From the NCBI RefSeq assembly GCF_009761815.1, contig NZ_RWIN01000020.1:27107-91106 (forward strand): a DNA stretch of 64,000 bases, in the 5' to 3' direction. The DNA comes from Pseudomonas sp. PB120. Lineage in GTDB: Bacteria; Pseudomonadota; Gammaproteobacteria; Pseudomonadales; Pseudomonadaceae. The translations under genes and the position numbers were made by a program. Shown piece after piece: positions 54,173-63,959 of this stretch (the first letter of the stretch is position 1; each line of letters opens with the position of its first letter). Under the pieces are notes generated by a model. It was not told the DNA's origin. It did no database searches and saw only the letters and a list, made by a program, of their open reading frames with translations.

Positions 54173-54385
54173 TTAGCGCCAGAAGGGTTTATCCAATTCG
54201 TTGGCTCGATCCGCATGGCTAATGCCCAAATCCGAAAGCTCTCGCTCATTGAGCTGCCCCAGCAATCGTCGGGTCCTGGCTGTTTCCAGGCTGTGGGCGA
54301 GCGCCTTCAATACGGCGTGAAGCCAGCGCAAACGGGATTTTGTCTTTGGGGAGGGAATGGATACGTCCTGTATTACGTGATTCAT
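54173..54385 (-). CDS. DUF1127 small protein, copy 1
   Basis: 70 residues; C-terminal half has the DUF1127 core RRLLGQLNERELSDLGISHADRANELDKPFWR. The family is a basic small protein of about 45-75 residues, thought to act as RNA-associated regulators of phosphate, phosphonate or phenotypic changes in other bacteria. A 147-base gap separates it from DUF2388 copy 3. AAGGACTGCACC precedes the ATG at 54385. Upstream it carries two TGTAC sites spaced 31 bases. Confidence 0.82.
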   Translation of the reverse strand: MNHVIQDVSIPSPKTKSRLRWLHAVLKALAHSLETARTRRLLGQLNERELSDLGISHADRANELDKPFWR

Positions 54386-54554
54386 GGTGCAGTCCTTTGG
54401 CAGAGCGGTCGGTGATTCATGGTGACCTTGGCCGAATGCCCGCAACAGACACACCAACAGAAAATTGTACTGGTTCAGTTTTGGTTTATATAAAACTGTA
54501 CTTGTTGCTCGTCTATCCAATTGTATTGGCGTTTCCAGCGGCCAAAACGACAAA

Positions 54555-54586
54555 ACCCGCCGTGGTTTCCCACGACGGGTCTTGTT
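54555..54586 (-). terminator. Hairpin terminator between the DUF1127 genes
   Basis: ACCCGCCGTGG / CCACGACGGGT with a TTTC loop. On the minus strand the stem runs into TTTTG, so it can end the DUF1127 copy 2 transcript. Confidence 0.72.
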
Positions 54587-54641
54587 TGTCCAATTCGGGT
54601 TGCTGGCGGTGGACCTGCAGGTCAGAGCCAGCGACGCTAAG

Positions 54642-54866
54642 TTAGCGCCAGAACGGCTTGCTCAGCTCTTCGTAGCGTTGTGCTTCGCTAATCCCGGCGT
54701 CAGCCAGCAGACGCGAATCCAAGCGGGCCAATTGGTGGCGGCTGGACATGCGGCGCTGCCACAACATCAGGTTGGCGATAACGCGAAGAGGCATGGAAGC
54801 CTGGGATTTTGCAGCGGTGTCTTCGAAGAACAGTTCGGAACTGAGTGTACGTTCCATGGTTTTCAT
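54642..54866 (-). CDS. DUF1127 small protein, copy 2
   Basis: 74 residues with the DUF1127 core SSRHQLARLDSRLLADAGISEAQRYEELSKPFWR. The N-terminal 35 residues are variable. It is paralogous to copy 1 and both end in the sequence KPFWR. Gene lies 256 bases upstream of copy 1. Its upstream region holds several CTGTAC/GTACAG sites. Confidence 0.84.
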   Translation of the reverse strand: MKTMERTLSSELFFEDTAAKSQASMPLRVIANLMLWQRRMSSRHQLARLDSRLLADAGISEAQRYEELSKPFWR

Positions 54867-55176
54867 CCTTCCGCTTGTGGCGGGATTAGGTAGTGGTTTA
54901 ACTGGTGCCCATGATCCTCTCGTTTGCCTAGTCTCTGTAGATACAGTTCATCTGTATTGTGAGAGCTCAGTTAACTGTTTGAAGGGGGTGTACTGGTCTA
55001 AATTGAGGCAACTGTACTTGTCGGCACCTTAATGGTGCATTTTGGCGGATTTGGTAAAAGGGAGTAGGCAGATTCGGTAGGAAATGACCGGTACAGCAGT
55101 ACAGTTTTAAACAGAAAATCCAAAAACAATCGTCAGCTGGCGAAACTGTGTTTGCACCAGCTGATATCTGTACCAA
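54867..55176. promoter_or_regulatory. Intergenic region with repeated CTGTAC sites (310 bases)
   Basis: No gene seen. CTGTAC or its complement GTACAG occurs at 55012, 55091, 55099 and 55168 in this gap, and at 54496 upstream of DUF1127 copy 1; near-matches (CTGTAT at 54952, GTGTAC at 54988, TTGTAC at 54465) add more. Short direct repeats of this type are typical operators of MocR/GntR-class regulators. No regulator gene lies in the window here. The sites face DUF1127 copy 2 and the end of the CoA-transferase gene. Confidence 0.5.
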
Positions 55177-56670
55177 TTACCCCAGTAACATCCGGCCCTT
55201 TTCTTCCAGGTTGATGTGCCAGCTCAGGGCATCACGAAGGATGTGAGGCGTGTGACCGCCCACCGCACATGCGGCTGTGAAGTAATCATTCAGGGCCTGG
55301 CGATAGTCCGGGTGCACACAATTGTCGATGATCACCCGAGCGCGTTCCCGGGGGGCCAGGCCGCGCAAGTCCGCCAGGCCTATTTCGGTGACGAGGATGT
55401 CGACGTCATGTTCCGTGTGGTCAACGTGGCTGACCATCGGCACTACGCTGGAGATCGCGCCGCCCTTGGCGATCGATTTGGTGACGAAAATAGCCAGATG
55501 CGCATTGCGCGCAAAGTCGCCCGAGCCACCGATGCCATTCATCATCCGCGTGCCGCACACGTGGGTGGAGTTGACGTTGCCGTACAGATCGAACTCCAGC
55601 GCCGTATTGATGCCGATGATGCCGAGCCGGCGTACCACTTCCGGGTGGTTGGAAATTTCCTGTGGGCGCAGGATCAGCTTGTCTTTGTAGCGCTCCAGAT
55701 TGCCGAAAACGTCGGTGTTGCGCCGGGCCGACAGGGTAATCGAGCTGCCCGACGCAAAGCTCAGCTTGCCGGCGTCAATCAGGTCGAAGGTCGAATCCTG
55801 AAGCACCTCGGAGTACATCGTCAGGTCTTCGAACGGCGAATCGATCAGGCCGCACATGACCGAGTTAGCGATGGTGCCGATACCGGCCTGCAACGGACCC
55901 AGCTTGTTGGTCATGCGCCCGGCAGCCACTTCCTGCTTGAAGAAGTCGATCAAGTGATCGGCGATGGCCTGAGTGTCAACGTCCGGCGGCAGCACGGTCG
56001 ATGGCGAGTCGGGCTGGTTGGTGATCACGATCGCGACGATTTTTTCCGGCGGAATCGGAATGGCGGTGCTGCCAATGCGATCGTCGACTTTCACCAGAGG
56101 GATGGGCGTGCGCGTTGGGCGATAGGTCGGGATATAGATGTCGTGCAGACCTTCGAGGTTTGCGTTATGCGCCAGGTTGATCTCGACGATCACGTGTTTG
56201 GCGAAAATCGCGAAGCTGGCCGAGTTGCCCACCGACGTGGTGGGCACGATATGGCCTTGCTCGGTAATGGCCACCGCCTCAATGACCGCGATGTCCGGCA
56301 GTTTGAGCTGCTGATTGCGCAGTTGCTCTACGGTTTCCGAGAGGTGCTGGTCGATGAACATCACTTCGCCGGCGTTGATCGCCTTGCGCAAGGTGCTGTC
56401 GACCTGGAAGGGCATGCGTCGGGAAAGAACGCCGGCTTCGGTGAGCTGCTTATCGAGGTCGTTGCCCAGGCTCGCGCCGGTCATCAACGTGATTTTCAGC
56501 GGGGTGATCTTGGCGCGCTCGGCCAATGCATGAGGCACGGCTTTGGCTTCGCCGGCGCGAGTGAAACCACTCATGCCGACGGTCATGCCGTCCTCAATCA
56601 GAGCGGCAGCGTCAGCGGCGCTCATCACCTTATCCAACAACGAAGGCAAGCGAATACGATCACGGTACAT
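55177..56670 (-). CDS. Acetyl-CoA hydrolase/transferase (succinyl-CoA:acetate CoA-transferase type)
   Basis: 497 residues, class I CoA-transferase of the Cat1/ScpC/AarC group. The catalytic glutamate region NTALEFDLYGNVNSTHV and the glycine-rich GIGGSGDFARNAHLAIF are present, with the N-terminal MSAADAAALIEDGMTVGMSGFTRAGEAK. Members interconvert acetyl-CoA and succinyl-CoA with acetate or hydrolyse acetyl-CoA. Similar to PA5445. Stand-alone gene; its 3' neighbour is the CTGTAC-rich gap. Confidence 0.9.
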   Translation of the reverse strand: MYRDRIRLPSLLDKVMSAADAAALIEDGMTVGMSGFTRAGEAKAVPHALAERAKITPLKITLMTGASLGNDLDKQLTEAGVLSRRMPFQVDSTLRKAINAGEVMFIDQHLSETVEQLRNQQLKLPDIAVIEAVAITEQGHIVPTTSVGNSASFAIFAKHVIVEINLAHNANLEGLHDIYIPTYRPTRTPIPLVKVDDRIGSTAIPIPPEKIVAIVITNQPDSPSTVLPPDVDTQAIADHLIDFFKQEVAAGRMTNKLGPLQAGIGTIANSVMCGLIDSPFEDLTMYSEVLQDSTFDLIDAGKLSFASGSSITLSARRNTDVFGNLERYKDKLILRPQEISNHPEVVRRLGIIGINTALEFDLYGNVNSTHVCGTRMMNGIGGSGDFARNAHLAIFVTKSIAKGGAISSVVPMVSHVDHTEHDVDILVTEIGLADLRGLAPRERARVIIDNCVHPDYRQALNDYFTAACAVGGHTPHILRDALSWHINLEEKGRMLLG

Positions 56671-56814
56671 GGATTGTTATCTCGGGTAACGAAAGCAAGG
56701 TTCGCAGTCTAGTGAATTTGCCGGGTGCCCGTCCCGCTACCAAGGTCGCATTAGAGCCCTCTATTCAGGGGTTTTCGGACAAAACACCTTTACCGGATCC
56801 GTAACAGACGCAAA

Positions 56815-56842
56815 CAAAAACGCCCCGACGAGTCGGGGCGTT
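56815..56842 (-). terminator. Intrinsic terminator of the pnt operon
   Basis: AACGCCCCGAC / GTCGGGGCGTT stem around a 2-base loop (or slightly shorter stem with a 4-base loop), followed on the minus strand by TTTTTG. Lies 18 bases after the pntB stop. Confidence 0.9.
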
Positions 56843-56859
56843 CAGGTAACCGAGGTCAA

Positions 56860-58293
56860 TTACTCGACAGCTTTAACCATGTCTTCGATGACTTTCTTGG
56901 CATCGCCAAAAACCATCATGGTTTTGTCGAGGTAGAACAGTTCGTTGTCCAGACCGGCATAGCCGCTGGCCATCGAGCGCTTGTTGACGATGATGGTCTT
57001 GGCTTTGAAGGCCTCGAGAATCGGCATGCCGGCAATCGGCGATTTCGGATCGTTCTTCGCGGCCGGGTTGACCACGTCGTTCGCGCCGAGCACCAACACC
57101 ACATCGGCCTGGCCGAACTCGGAGTTGATGTCTTCCATCTCGAACACCTGGTCATAAGGCACTTCGGCCTCGGCCAGCAAGACGTTCATGTGGCCAGGCA
57201 TACGACCGGCGACCGGGTGGATCGCGTACTTCACGGTCACGCCACGGTGGGTCAGCTTCTCGGTCAACTCCTTCAGCGCGTGCTGCGCCCGTGCTACTGC
57301 CAGGCCGTAGCCCGGAACGATGATCACGGTGTCGGCGTTGGTCAGCAGGAAGGTCGCGTCGTCAGCCGAACCGGATTTCACCGGGCGGGCTTCCTTGGCG
57401 CCAGCAGGACCGGCATCGACTGTGTTGCCGAAACCACCGAGCAGCACATTAAAGAAGGAGCGGTTCATCGCCTTGCACATGATGTACGAGAGGATCGCAC
57501 CGGACGAGCCGACCAGCGAGCCCGCAATGATCAGCATCGAGTTGTTCAGCGAAAAGCCGATACCCGCAGCTGCCCAGCCGGAATAGCTGTTGAGCATCGA
57601 TACCACGACCGGCATGTCGGCGCCGCCAATCGGGATGATGATCAGCACGCCGAGCACGAAAGCCAGGGCCAGCATTACGGTGAAAGCGGTGTAGTCGCCG
57701 GTGAGCATGAACGTCACGCCCAATGCCAGCGTGGCGAGGCCAATCAGCAGGTTCAGCTTGTGCTGGCCCGTGAACTGTACCGGCGCACCCTGGAACAGGC
57801 GGAACTTGTACTTGCCCGAGAGCTTGCCGAACGCGATCACCGATCCGGAGAAGGTGATTGCACCAATGGCGGCACCGAGGAACAGCTCCAGGCGGTTACC
57901 GGCCGGGATCGCGTCACCGAGTTGCTGGACGATGCCCAGCGACTGCGGCTCGACCACGGCAGCCACGGCGATGAACACGGCTGCCAGGCCGATCATGCTG
58001 TGCATGAAAGCGACCAGCTCCGGCATTTTGGTCATTTCAACGCGTTTGGCCATGATCGAGCCGACAGTGCCGCCGATCAACAGGCCGACGATCACGTAGA
58101 CGATGCCGTCATGGGCCAGCTCGGCACCGAGTTTGTAGATCAGGCCGACCGTGGTGAGGATCGCCAGGCCCATGCCGAGCATGCCGAACAGGTTGCCGCG
58201 ACGCGATGTAGTGGGGTGCGAGAGACCCTTGAGCGCCTGGATGAAGCAGACCGAGGCGATCAAATACAGGGACGTAACCAGGTTCATGCTCAT
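56860..58293 (-). CDS. pntB: NAD(P) transhydrogenase beta subunit
   Basis: Membrane and NADP(H)-binding subunit of the proton-translocating transhydrogenase that makes NADPH. 477 residues: about nine membrane segments, then the NADP-binding domain III (from about 300) with [34 protein letters not shown] and [14 protein letters not shown]. The start is ATG at 58293, or 58287 two codons on. It overlaps the pntAB stop by 4 bases. Ends at a terminator, completing the three-gene operon. Confidence 0.96.
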   Translation of the reverse strand: MSMNLVTSLYLIASVCFIQALKGLSHPTTSRRGNLFGMLGMGLAILTTVGLIYKLGAELAHDGIVYVIVGLLIGGTVGSIMAKRVEMTKMPELVAFMHSMIGLAAVFIAVAAVVEPQSLGIVQQLGDAIPAGNRLELFLGAAIGAITFSGSVIAFGKLSGKYKFRLFQGAPVQFTGQHKLNLLIGLATLALGVTFMLTGDYTAFTVMLALAFVLGVLIIIPIGGADMPVVVSMLNSYSGWAAAGIGFSLNNSMLIIAGSLVGSSGAILSYIMCKAMNRSFFNVLLGGFGNTVDAGPAGAKEARPVKSGSADDATFLLTNADTVIIVPGYGLAVARAQHALKELTEKLTHRGVTVKYAIHPVAGRMPGHMNVLLAEAEVPYDQVFEMEDINSEFGQADVVLVLGANDVVNPAAKNDPKSPIAGMPILEAFKAKTIIVNKRSMASGYAGLDNELFYLDKTMMVFGDAKKVIEDMVKAVE

Positions 58294-58640
58294 GCTTGCT
58301 GCACCTCAGCCTTGACTGCTTCGGCCTTGGCTGCCGGAGCTTTCGCCGCTTTCTTCTTGAACATTTCCAGCATGCGGCGGGTTACCAGGAAGCCACCGAA
58401 CACGTTGACCGCGGCCAGTGCCACGGCCAGGGTGCCCATGGTTTTGCCCAGCGGGGTCACGGTGAGGGCGGCGGCGAGCATGGCACCGACGATCACGATG
58501 GCCGAGATGGCGTTAGTGACCGCCATCAATGGGGTGTGCAGTGCAGGAGTCACGTTCCAGACCACGTGGTAGCCAACATAGATGGCCAGCACGAAGATGA
58601 TCAGGTTGTAGATACCGTGAGAGATCAGCATGTCTTCCAT
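58290..58640 (-). CDS. pntAB: NAD(P) transhydrogenase alpha subunit, part 2
   Basis: 116 residues: membrane segments that in E. coli form the C-terminal part of PntA are here a separate polypeptide. Three hydrophobic segments (about 5-25, 40-62, 67-90) carry the membrane portion, followed by a Lys/Ala-rich tail. ATG at 58640 preceded by GAGG. Lies 11 bases after pntAA. Confidence 0.93.
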   Translation of the reverse strand: MEDMLISHGIYNLIIFVLAIYVGYHVVWNVTPALHTPLMAVTNAISAIVIVGAMLAAALTVTPLGKTMGTLAVALAAVNVFGGFLVTRRMLEMFKKKAAKAPAAKAEAVKAEVQQA

Positions 58641-58651
58641 TGTTTTTATCC

Positions 58652-59773
58652 TCAGCCGTTCTTGCGCACGATCTGGCCGTCGCGGCACATCAGGCACGCA
58701 GCGACGATATCGTCTTCAAGGTTGATCACCAGTTGTCCTTCTTTATCGAACAACAGTTTCATGAAGTCCAGCAGGTTGCGGGCGTACAGCGCCGAAGCGT
58801 CCGCCGCGACTGCGCCGGCCAGGTTGGTCGGGCCGCAAATGGTCACGCCATTCTCGACCACCACCTGATCCGCCACGGTCAGCGGGCAGTTGCCGCCTTG
58901 GGCTGCCGCGAGGTCGATGACCACCGAGCCAGGCTTCATTTGCGCCACGGTTTCGGCGCTCAGCAGCGTCGGCGCCTTGCGACCCGGGATCAGTGCGGTG
59001 GTGATGACAATGTCAGCCTGCTTGGCGCGCTCGTGCACAGCCAGTGCCTGACGCTGCATCCAGCTGGCCGGCATCGGGCGTGCGTAACCGCCGACACCGA
59101 CGGCGCATTCACGCTCTTCATCGGTCTCGTAAGGCACGTCGACGAACTTGGCGCCGAGGGATTCGATCTGCTCTTTTACCGCAGGACGTACGTCAGACGC
59201 TTCGATCACTGCACCCAGGCGTTTTGCCGTGGCAATCGCCTGCAAGCCAGCCACACCGGCGCCCAGAATCAGCACGCGCGCCGCTTTCACGGTGCCCGCG
59301 GCTGTCATCAGCATCGGCATGAAGCGCGGATAGTGGTGAGCGGCCAGCAACACGGCTTTATAGCCCGCAATGTTCGCCTGGGACGACAGCACATCCAGGC
59401 TCTGGGCGCGGGAGGTACGAGGTGCCGCTTCCAGCGCGAAGGCGGTAATGCCGCATTCGGCCAGCTTGGCGATGGTTTCATTGCTGAACGGGTTGAGCAT
59501 GCCCACCACAACGGTGCCGCTCTTTATCAGCGCCAGCTCGCTGTCGCTGGGGGCGACCACCTTGAGAATCAGCTCGGCACCAAACGCATCGTTGGCGCTG
59601 CCAATCGTTGCGCCTGCCGCTTCATAGGCACTGTCGACAACACTGGCATTGATGCCGGCGCCGCTTTGCACAGTGACCTTATGACCCTGGCCGATCAGCT
59701 TCTTGATGGTTTCCGGGGTTGCAGCAACCCGTGTTTCACCCGTCTGGGTTTCGAGAGGAACACCAATGTGCAC
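58652..59773 (-). CDS. pntAA: NAD(P) transhydrogenase alpha subunit, part 1 (NAD-binding)
   Basis: 373 residues from the GTG at 59773, chosen because GGAG lies 7 bases upstream and the protein starts [17 protein letters not shown] like the family; the longer frame to 59848 has no ribosome site. The NAD(H)-binding domain contains [21 protein letters not shown] and the conserved [15 protein letters not shown]. Domain organisation is the split-alpha form common in pseudomonads. Confidence 0.95.
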   Translation of the reverse strand: MHIGVPLETQTGETRVAATPETIKKLIGQGHKVTVQSGAGINASVVDSAYEAAGATIGSANDAFGAELILKVVAPSDSELALIKSGTVVVGMLNPFSNETIAKLAECGITAFALEAAPRTSRAQSLDVLSSQANIAGYKAVLLAAHHYPRFMPMLMTAAGTVKAARVLILGAGVAGLQAIATAKRLGAVIEASDVRPAVKEQIESLGAKFVDVPYETDEERECAVGVGGYARPMPASWMQRQALAVHERAKQADIVITTALIPGRKAPTLLSAETVAQMKPGSVVIDLAAAQGGNCPLTVADQVVVENGVTICGPTNLAGAVAADASALYARNLLDFMKLLFDKEGQLVINLEDDIVAACLMCRDGQIVRKNG

Positions 59774-60207
59774 GTCAAATCTCCTGCGTGATCTTATTGA
59801 GTAAACCCAGGCACTACGGATGGTGCGGCTGGGGCGGCCGATCAGCACGATCCCACCAAATCAAGGCGGGGCGCGGCATTTTGCAGGCGAACTTTACGCC
59901 CTTCAAGGGATTATGACGGGTGACGGAAAATTAACTACAAGTCACCCCGTGACCGAATGTCGCAAGTATTCGGCTCAAGCCCTTTCAGTACGGGGTGTGT
60001 AGGGGTTTTTTCCTGATTTTCATAAATTACAAATCGTTACCGTGAATGAAGCGTCATTTCGCTGAATTAGAGGCTCAAAGCCACGTCTTCAGGCGCTTCT
60101 GGGAAGTTTGTGCACCGTCTTGATACAGTCTGCGAATATGCGACATATAGTTATATCTGTAGGGCTTTTATTTTTCTGACTACGAAGTCAATTAAAAGCT
60201 GAACCCT
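59774..60207. other. Non-coding gap between pntAA and gcdR (434 bases)
   Basis: No gene seen. The pntAA promoter must lie in the left part; CATAAT at about 59908-59913 on the minus strand is a possible -10, without a convincing -35. The right half (59998-60205) is AT-rich and includes GCGAATATGCGACATA near 60134, which contains the same TATGCGA word found upstream of gcdH. Confidence 0.5.
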
Positions 60208-61107
60208 TTAACCTTCTGGGTTGTAGCTGTGTGCCTGATGGATCAGCCAGTCCCGAAATGCCTTCAATGAGGCTGATTCGACCTTTCTCTCGGGAATCAT
60301 CAGGTAATACGCCTTGATGCTGGAGAGTGCCTGGGGGTTGGCGATCACCAGGCGCTTCTCCGCCAGTTCCCGTTGAATCAGAAACGGCGGAATCAACGCG
60401 ATCCCCATGTCGTGCATCGCGGCTTGGGACAGCATTGAGAATAGCTCGTAGCGCGGCCCTGTCATGTCGCGGGGGATGTTCAGGAGTTGAGCGTTGAACC
60501 ATTGACGCCAGGCGTAGGGGCGCGTGGTTTGTTGAAGCAGCGGGAGCTCAGCGATTTCACTGGCGCTGAGGTGTGTCTTATTCCCAAGCACGTTGGGGCT
60601 GCACACCGGCATCGGATTTTCACCCATCAGCCTGTGGGATTCGGTACCCGACCAATCCGCGTCGCCGAAGTAGATGGCGGCGTCGAAATCGGTATCGGCA
60701 AACAGAAAAGGTCGCGTGCGGTTTGTGAGGTTGACCGTCACCTCCGGGTGTTTTTTCTGGAAGTCCTTGAGCCGTGGCAACAGCCATTGAGTGCCGAAAG
60801 TCGGCACGACCGCCAATTCGATCACGTTGGCGCCCTGTTGGCCCATCACGGACAAGGTGTCCCGTTCGACGGCGTCGAGTTGGGTGGCGACCCGCCGGCT
60901 GTAGGAAAGCCCGGCTTCCGTCAGCTTAACGCCCCGTCGCGAGCGTCGGAACAGTTCCACGCTGAGGAATTCTTCAAGGCTGGCGATTTGCCGGCAAATT
61001 GCACCTTGGGTCAGCGAAAGCTCCTGGGCGGCCTTGGTAAAGCTCTCGTGGCGCGCGGCGGCTTCAAAGCTGATCAGGGCGGTGGTGCTGGGTATTTTCC
61101 TGCGCAT
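60208..61107 (-). CDS. gcdR: LysR-type regulator GcdR of glutarate catabolism
   Basis: 299 residues: HTH KIPSTTALISFEAAARHES, TKAAQELSLTQGAICRQI and SLEEFLSVELFRRSRRGV, then the substrate-binding domain. The family is GcvA-like. In P. putida GcdR activates gcdH-gcoT in response to glutarate; the divergent arrangement here is the same. ATG at 61107 begins MRRKIPSTTAL. Between it and gcdH lie 157 bases with inverted repeats. Confidence 0.88.
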   Translation of the reverse strand: MRRKIPSTTALISFEAAARHESFTKAAQELSLTQGAICRQIASLEEFLSVELFRRSRRGVKLTEAGLSYSRRVATQLDAVERDTLSVMGQQGANVIELAVVPTFGTQWLLPRLKDFQKKHPEVTVNLTNRTRPFLFADTDFDAAIYFGDADWSGTESHRLMGENPMPVCSPNVLGNKTHLSASEIAELPLLQQTTRPYAWRQWFNAQLLNIPRDMTGPRYELFSMLSQAAMHDMGIALIPPFLIQRELAEKRLVIANPQALSSIKAYYLMIPERKVESASLKAFRDWLIHQAHSYNPEG

Positions 61108-61129
61108 GTACGTCAACCTCACTAATACA

Positions 61130-61187
61130 TCGCATAAACGGCATTTCACGATGTTTCGGAGTGAGAAATTAGCACAACAGTATGCGA
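61130..61187. promoter_or_regulatory. Nested inverted repeats upstream of gcdH (candidate GcdR operator)
   Basis: TCGCATA (61130-61136) and TATGCGA (61181-61187) form an inverted pair around an inner near-palindrome (ATTTCAC .. GTGAGAAAT, 61143-61169). They lie just upstream of the gcdH promoter, where an activator would bind. Confidence 0.5.
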
Positions 61188-61196
61188 AATCCTCGT

Positions 61197-61225
61197 TTGC
61201 CGTGACGCCGAACCCGGCCTAGGAT
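61197..61225 (+). promoter_or_regulatory. Sigma-70 promoter of gcdH-gcoT
   Basis: TTGCCG (61197-61202), a 17-base spacer and TAGGAT (61220-61225) are placed 40 bases before the gcdH ATG. Weak -35, consistent with dependence on an activator. Confidence 0.6.
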
Positions 61226-61264
61226 CAGTCCACGTTATTTGACCCGATTCGAGAGGACACACTC

Positions 61265-62446
61265 ATGGGCGGTAAAGCTAGCTTCAACTGGATCGATCCC
61301 CTGCTGCTGGATCAACAGCTCACCGAAGAAGAGCGCATGATCCGCGACACTGCTGCGCAATTCGCTCAGCAGAAGCTCGCACCGCGCGTTCTTGAAGCTT
61401 TCCGCCATGAAAAGACCGACCCGGCGATTTTCCGCGAGATGGGTGAAGTCGGCCTGTTGGGCGCGACGATTCCTGAGCAGTACGGTGGCAGCGGCTTGAA
61501 TTACGTGAGCTACGGTCTGATCGCTCGTGAAGTCGAGCGCGTCGACTCCGGCTATCGCTCGATGATGAGTGTGCAGTCCTCGCTGGTGATGGTGCCAATC
61601 AATGAGTTCGGCACCGAAGCTCAGAAACAGAAATACCTGCCGAAACTGGCTTCCGGGGAGTGGATCGGCTGCTTCGGTCTGACTGAGCCTAACCACGGTT
61701 CCGACCCGGGCGCGATGATTACCCGTGCACGCAAAGTGGAAGGCGGTTACAGCCTGACCGGCAGCAAGATGTGGATCACCAACAGCCCGATCGCCGATGT
61801 GTTTGTGGTTTGGGGTAAAGACGATGCGGGCGACATCCGTGGCTTCGTGCTGGAGAAGGGCTGGAAAGGCCTGAGCGCTCCGGCGATTCACGGCAAGGTC
61901 GGCCTTCGTGCATCGATCACTGGCGAAATCGTCATGGACAACGTGTTTGTGCCTGAAGAGAACATTTTCCCGGACGTCCGTGGCTTGAAAGGTCCGTTCA
62001 CGTGCCTCAACTCGGCCCGTTATGGCATCTCCTGGGGCGCGCTGGGTGCGGCTGAGTTCTGCTGGCACACCGCTCGCCAGTACACCCTGGATCGTCAGCA
62101 ATTCGGTCGTCCTTTGGCGGCTACCCAGTTGATCCAGAAGAAACTGGCCGACATGCAGACCGAAATCACCATGGCGCTGCAAGGTTGCCTGCGTTTGGGC
62201 CGTATGAAAGATGAAGGGACTGCGGCGGTCGAGATCACTTCGATGATGAAGCGCAACTCCTGCGGCAAGTCTCTGGACATCGCACGGATGGCGCGCGACA
62301 TGCTGGGTGGCAACGGTATCTCCGATGAATTCGGCGTGGCTCGCCACCTGGTCAATCTGGAAGTGGTGAATACCTATGAGGGTACGCATGACGTCCACGC
62401 GCTGATCCTCGGTCGCGCGCAGACTGGCATCCAGGCGTTCTATTAA
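61265..62446 (+). CDS. gcdH: Glutaryl-CoA dehydrogenase
   Basis: FAD enzyme oxidising and decarboxylating glutaryl-CoA to crotonyl-CoA in lysine, tryptophan and glutarate breakdown. 393 residues, acyl-CoA dehydrogenase fold. The catalytic Glu is in [22 protein letters not shown], and the substrate-binding Arg region is [38 protein letters not shown] contacts FAD. It is 14 bases upstream of gcoT in one operon, activated by GcdR. Confidence 0.96.
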   Translation: MGGKASFNWIDPLLLDQQLTEEERMIRDTAAQFAQQKLAPRVLEAFRHEKTDPAIFREMGEVGLLGATIPEQYGGSGLNYVSYGLIAREVERVDSGYRSMMSVQSSLVMVPINEFGTEAQKQKYLPKLASGEWIGCFGLTEPNHGSDPGAMITRARKVEGGYSLTGSKMWITNSPIADVFVVWGKDDAGDIRGFVLEKGWKGLSAPAIHGKVGLRASITGEIVMDNVFVPEENIFPDVRGLKGPFTCLNSARYGISWGALGAAEFCWHTARQYTLDRQQFGRPLAATQLIQKKLADMQTEITMALQGCLRLGRMKDEGTAAVEITSMMKRNSCGKSLDIARMARDMLGGNGISDEFGVARHLVNLEVVNTYEGTHDVHALILGRAQTGIQAFY

Positions 62447-62459
62447 TAGGAGAACGGCC

Positions 62460-63680
62460 ATGGGCGCGCTTTCGCATCTACGGGTACTGGATTTATCGCG
62501 GGTGCTGGCCGGGCCATGGGCCGGGCAGATCCTGGCGGACCTTGGTGTCGATGTCATCAAGGTCGAGCGCCCGGGCAATGGCGATGACACGCGCGCCTGG
62601 GGCCCTCCCTTTCTTAAAGACGCCTATGGCGAGAACACCAGCGAGGCCGCCTATTACTTGTCGGCCAATCGCAACAAGCAATCGGTCACCATCGACTTCA
62701 CGCGCCCGGAAGGGCAGAAGCTGGTCCGTGATCTGGCGTCCAAGTCAGACATCCTGATCGAGAACTTCAAGGTCGGTGGTCTGGCGGCTTATGGGCTGGA
62801 TTACGAAACGCTCAAGGCGATCAATCCGAATCTCATCTATTGCTCGATTACCGGGTTTGGTCAGACAGGGCCGTACGCCAAGCGTGCGGGTTATGACTTC
62901 ATGATCCAGGGGTTGGGCGGGCTGATGAGCCTGACCGGTCGGCCTGAGGGGGATGAGGGGGCTGGGCCGGTGAAGGTCGGTGTGGCGCTGACGGACATCT
63001 TGACCGGACTCTACTCGACGGTGGCGATCCTTGCAGCGCTTGCGCACCGGGATCATGAGGGGGGCGGTCAGCATATCGACATGGCGCTCCTGGATGTTCA
63101 GGTGGCATGCCTGGCCAACCAGGCGATGAACTACCTGACGACAGGCGTCGCTCCGAAGCGCTTGGGCAATGCTCATCCGAACATCGTGCCTTATCAGGAC
63201 TTTCCTACAGCGGATGGCGATTTCATCCTTACCGTGGGGAATGACGGGCAGTTCCGCAAGTTTGCTGAAGTGGCGGGTCAGCCTCAGTGGGCAGATGATC
63301 CGCGTTTTGCCACCAACAAGTTGCGGGTTGCCAATCGGGCGCTTCTGATTCCACTGATCCGCCAGGCAACCGTGTTCAAGACGACTGCGGAGTGGGTGCT
63401 GCAGTTGGAGCAGGCTGGCGTACCGTGTGGACCTATTAATGATCTGGCGCAGATGTTTGAGGATCCTCAGGTCAAGGCGCGCGGGTTGGCGATCGAGCTC
63501 CCTCATGTGCTGGCCGGGATGGTCCCGCAGGTGGCGAGCCCGATTCGACTGTCCGAGACGCCGGTTGAATACCGTAATGCTCCGCCATTACTGGGTGAGC
63601 ATACGCTTGAGGTCTTGCAGCGGGTGTTGGGGCTGGATGCGAGTGCAGTGGCTGCTTTCAAGAGCGCAGGGGTGCTCTGA
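62460..63680 (+). CDS. gcoT: Succinyl-CoA:glutarate CoA-transferase (class III)
   Basis: 406 residues, CaiB/BaiF (type III) CoA-transferase. Signature stretches are LSRVLAGPWAGQILADLGVDVIKVERPGNGD, ADLLIENFKVG-like SDILIENFKVGGL, and the catalytic Asp in HIDMALLDVQVACLANQ. Beside gcdH, it activates glutarate with CoA from succinyl-CoA, as shown for the P. putida homologue. AGGAG precedes the ATG. Confidence 0.9.
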   Translation: MGALSHLRVLDLSRVLAGPWAGQILADLGVDVIKVERPGNGDDTRAWGPPFLKDAYGENTSEAAYYLSANRNKQSVTIDFTRPEGQKLVRDLASKSDILIENFKVGGLAAYGLDYETLKAINPNLIYCSITGFGQTGPYAKRAGYDFMIQGLGGLMSLTGRPEGDEGAGPVKVGVALTDILTGLYSTVAILAALAHRDHEGGGQHIDMALLDVQVACLANQAMNYLTTGVAPKRLGNAHPNIVPYQDFPTADGDFILTVGNDGQFRKFAEVAGQPQWADDPRFATNKLRVANRALLIPLIRQATVFKTTAEWVLQLEQAGVPCGPINDLAQMFEDPQVKARGLAIELPHVLAGMVPQVASPIRLSETPVEYRNAPPLLGEHTLEVLQRVLGLDASAVAAFKSAGVL

Positions 63681-63691
63681 GGGGTTCCTTC

Positions 63692-63723
63692 TATATAGCG
63701 GGCGTGTTTCACGCCTCTATATA
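63692..63723. repeat. Inverted repeat after gcoT
   Basis: TATATAGCGGGCGTG / CACGCCTCTATATA, a 14-15 bp hairpin with one mismatch and a 3-base loop, lies 11 bases after the gcoT stop. No T run follows, so its role as terminator is uncertain. Confidence 0.6.
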
Positions 63724-63785
63724 AGTAGAAAACGGGCCTGTTTCGGGCTTCTTGCAAGTTATTGATCGAAAAGTAAAATCAGCGC

Positions 63786-63813
63786 TTGACGGCAGATTTC
63801 AGATGTCTATAAT
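63786..63813 (+). promoter_or_regulatory. rRNA operon promoter P1
   Basis: TTGACG (63786-63791), a 16-base spacer and a perfect TATAAT (63808-63813), followed by a GC-rich discriminator TCGCCCC typical of stringently controlled rrn promoters. It lies 110 bases after gcoT and points right. Confidence 0.78.
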
Positions 63814-63931
63814 TCGCCCCACTTCCGGCGCAGTCGAAACGGAAAACTCCTTGGTAAACAACGAGTTACGCAGGTTTCGACAGCGGGTTGCTTCAGGTCA
63901 TCGAAGCCGAAAGGGAGTTGAAAAAGAGGTG

Positions 63932-63959
63932 TTGACAGCAGCGTGTAACGCTGTAGAAT
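63932..63959 (+). promoter_or_regulatory. rRNA operon promoter P2 and start of leader
   Basis: TTGACA (63932-63937), a 16-base spacer and TAGAAT (63954-63959), followed by TCGCCTCCCGC. The sequence beyond (AGATCGAAAGCGCAAGTGGT) is that of the Pseudomonas 16S leader. The 16S gene itself is outside the window. The 63681-64000 gap holds no protein gene. Confidence 0.82.

Noticed and set aside
54041..54645. Small plus-strand ORFs across the DUF1127 region
   Set aside because: They are antisense to DUF1127 copy 1 or run through a terminator; no ribosome site or homology.
55216..56712. 498-codon open frame antisense to the CoA-transferase
   Set aside because: Fully inside a confident gene on the other strand; no motif, and it runs past the gene's start only by chance.
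59820..60207. Short ORFs in the pntAA-gcdR gap
   Set aside because: No ribosome site, no codon signal and no recognisable motif.
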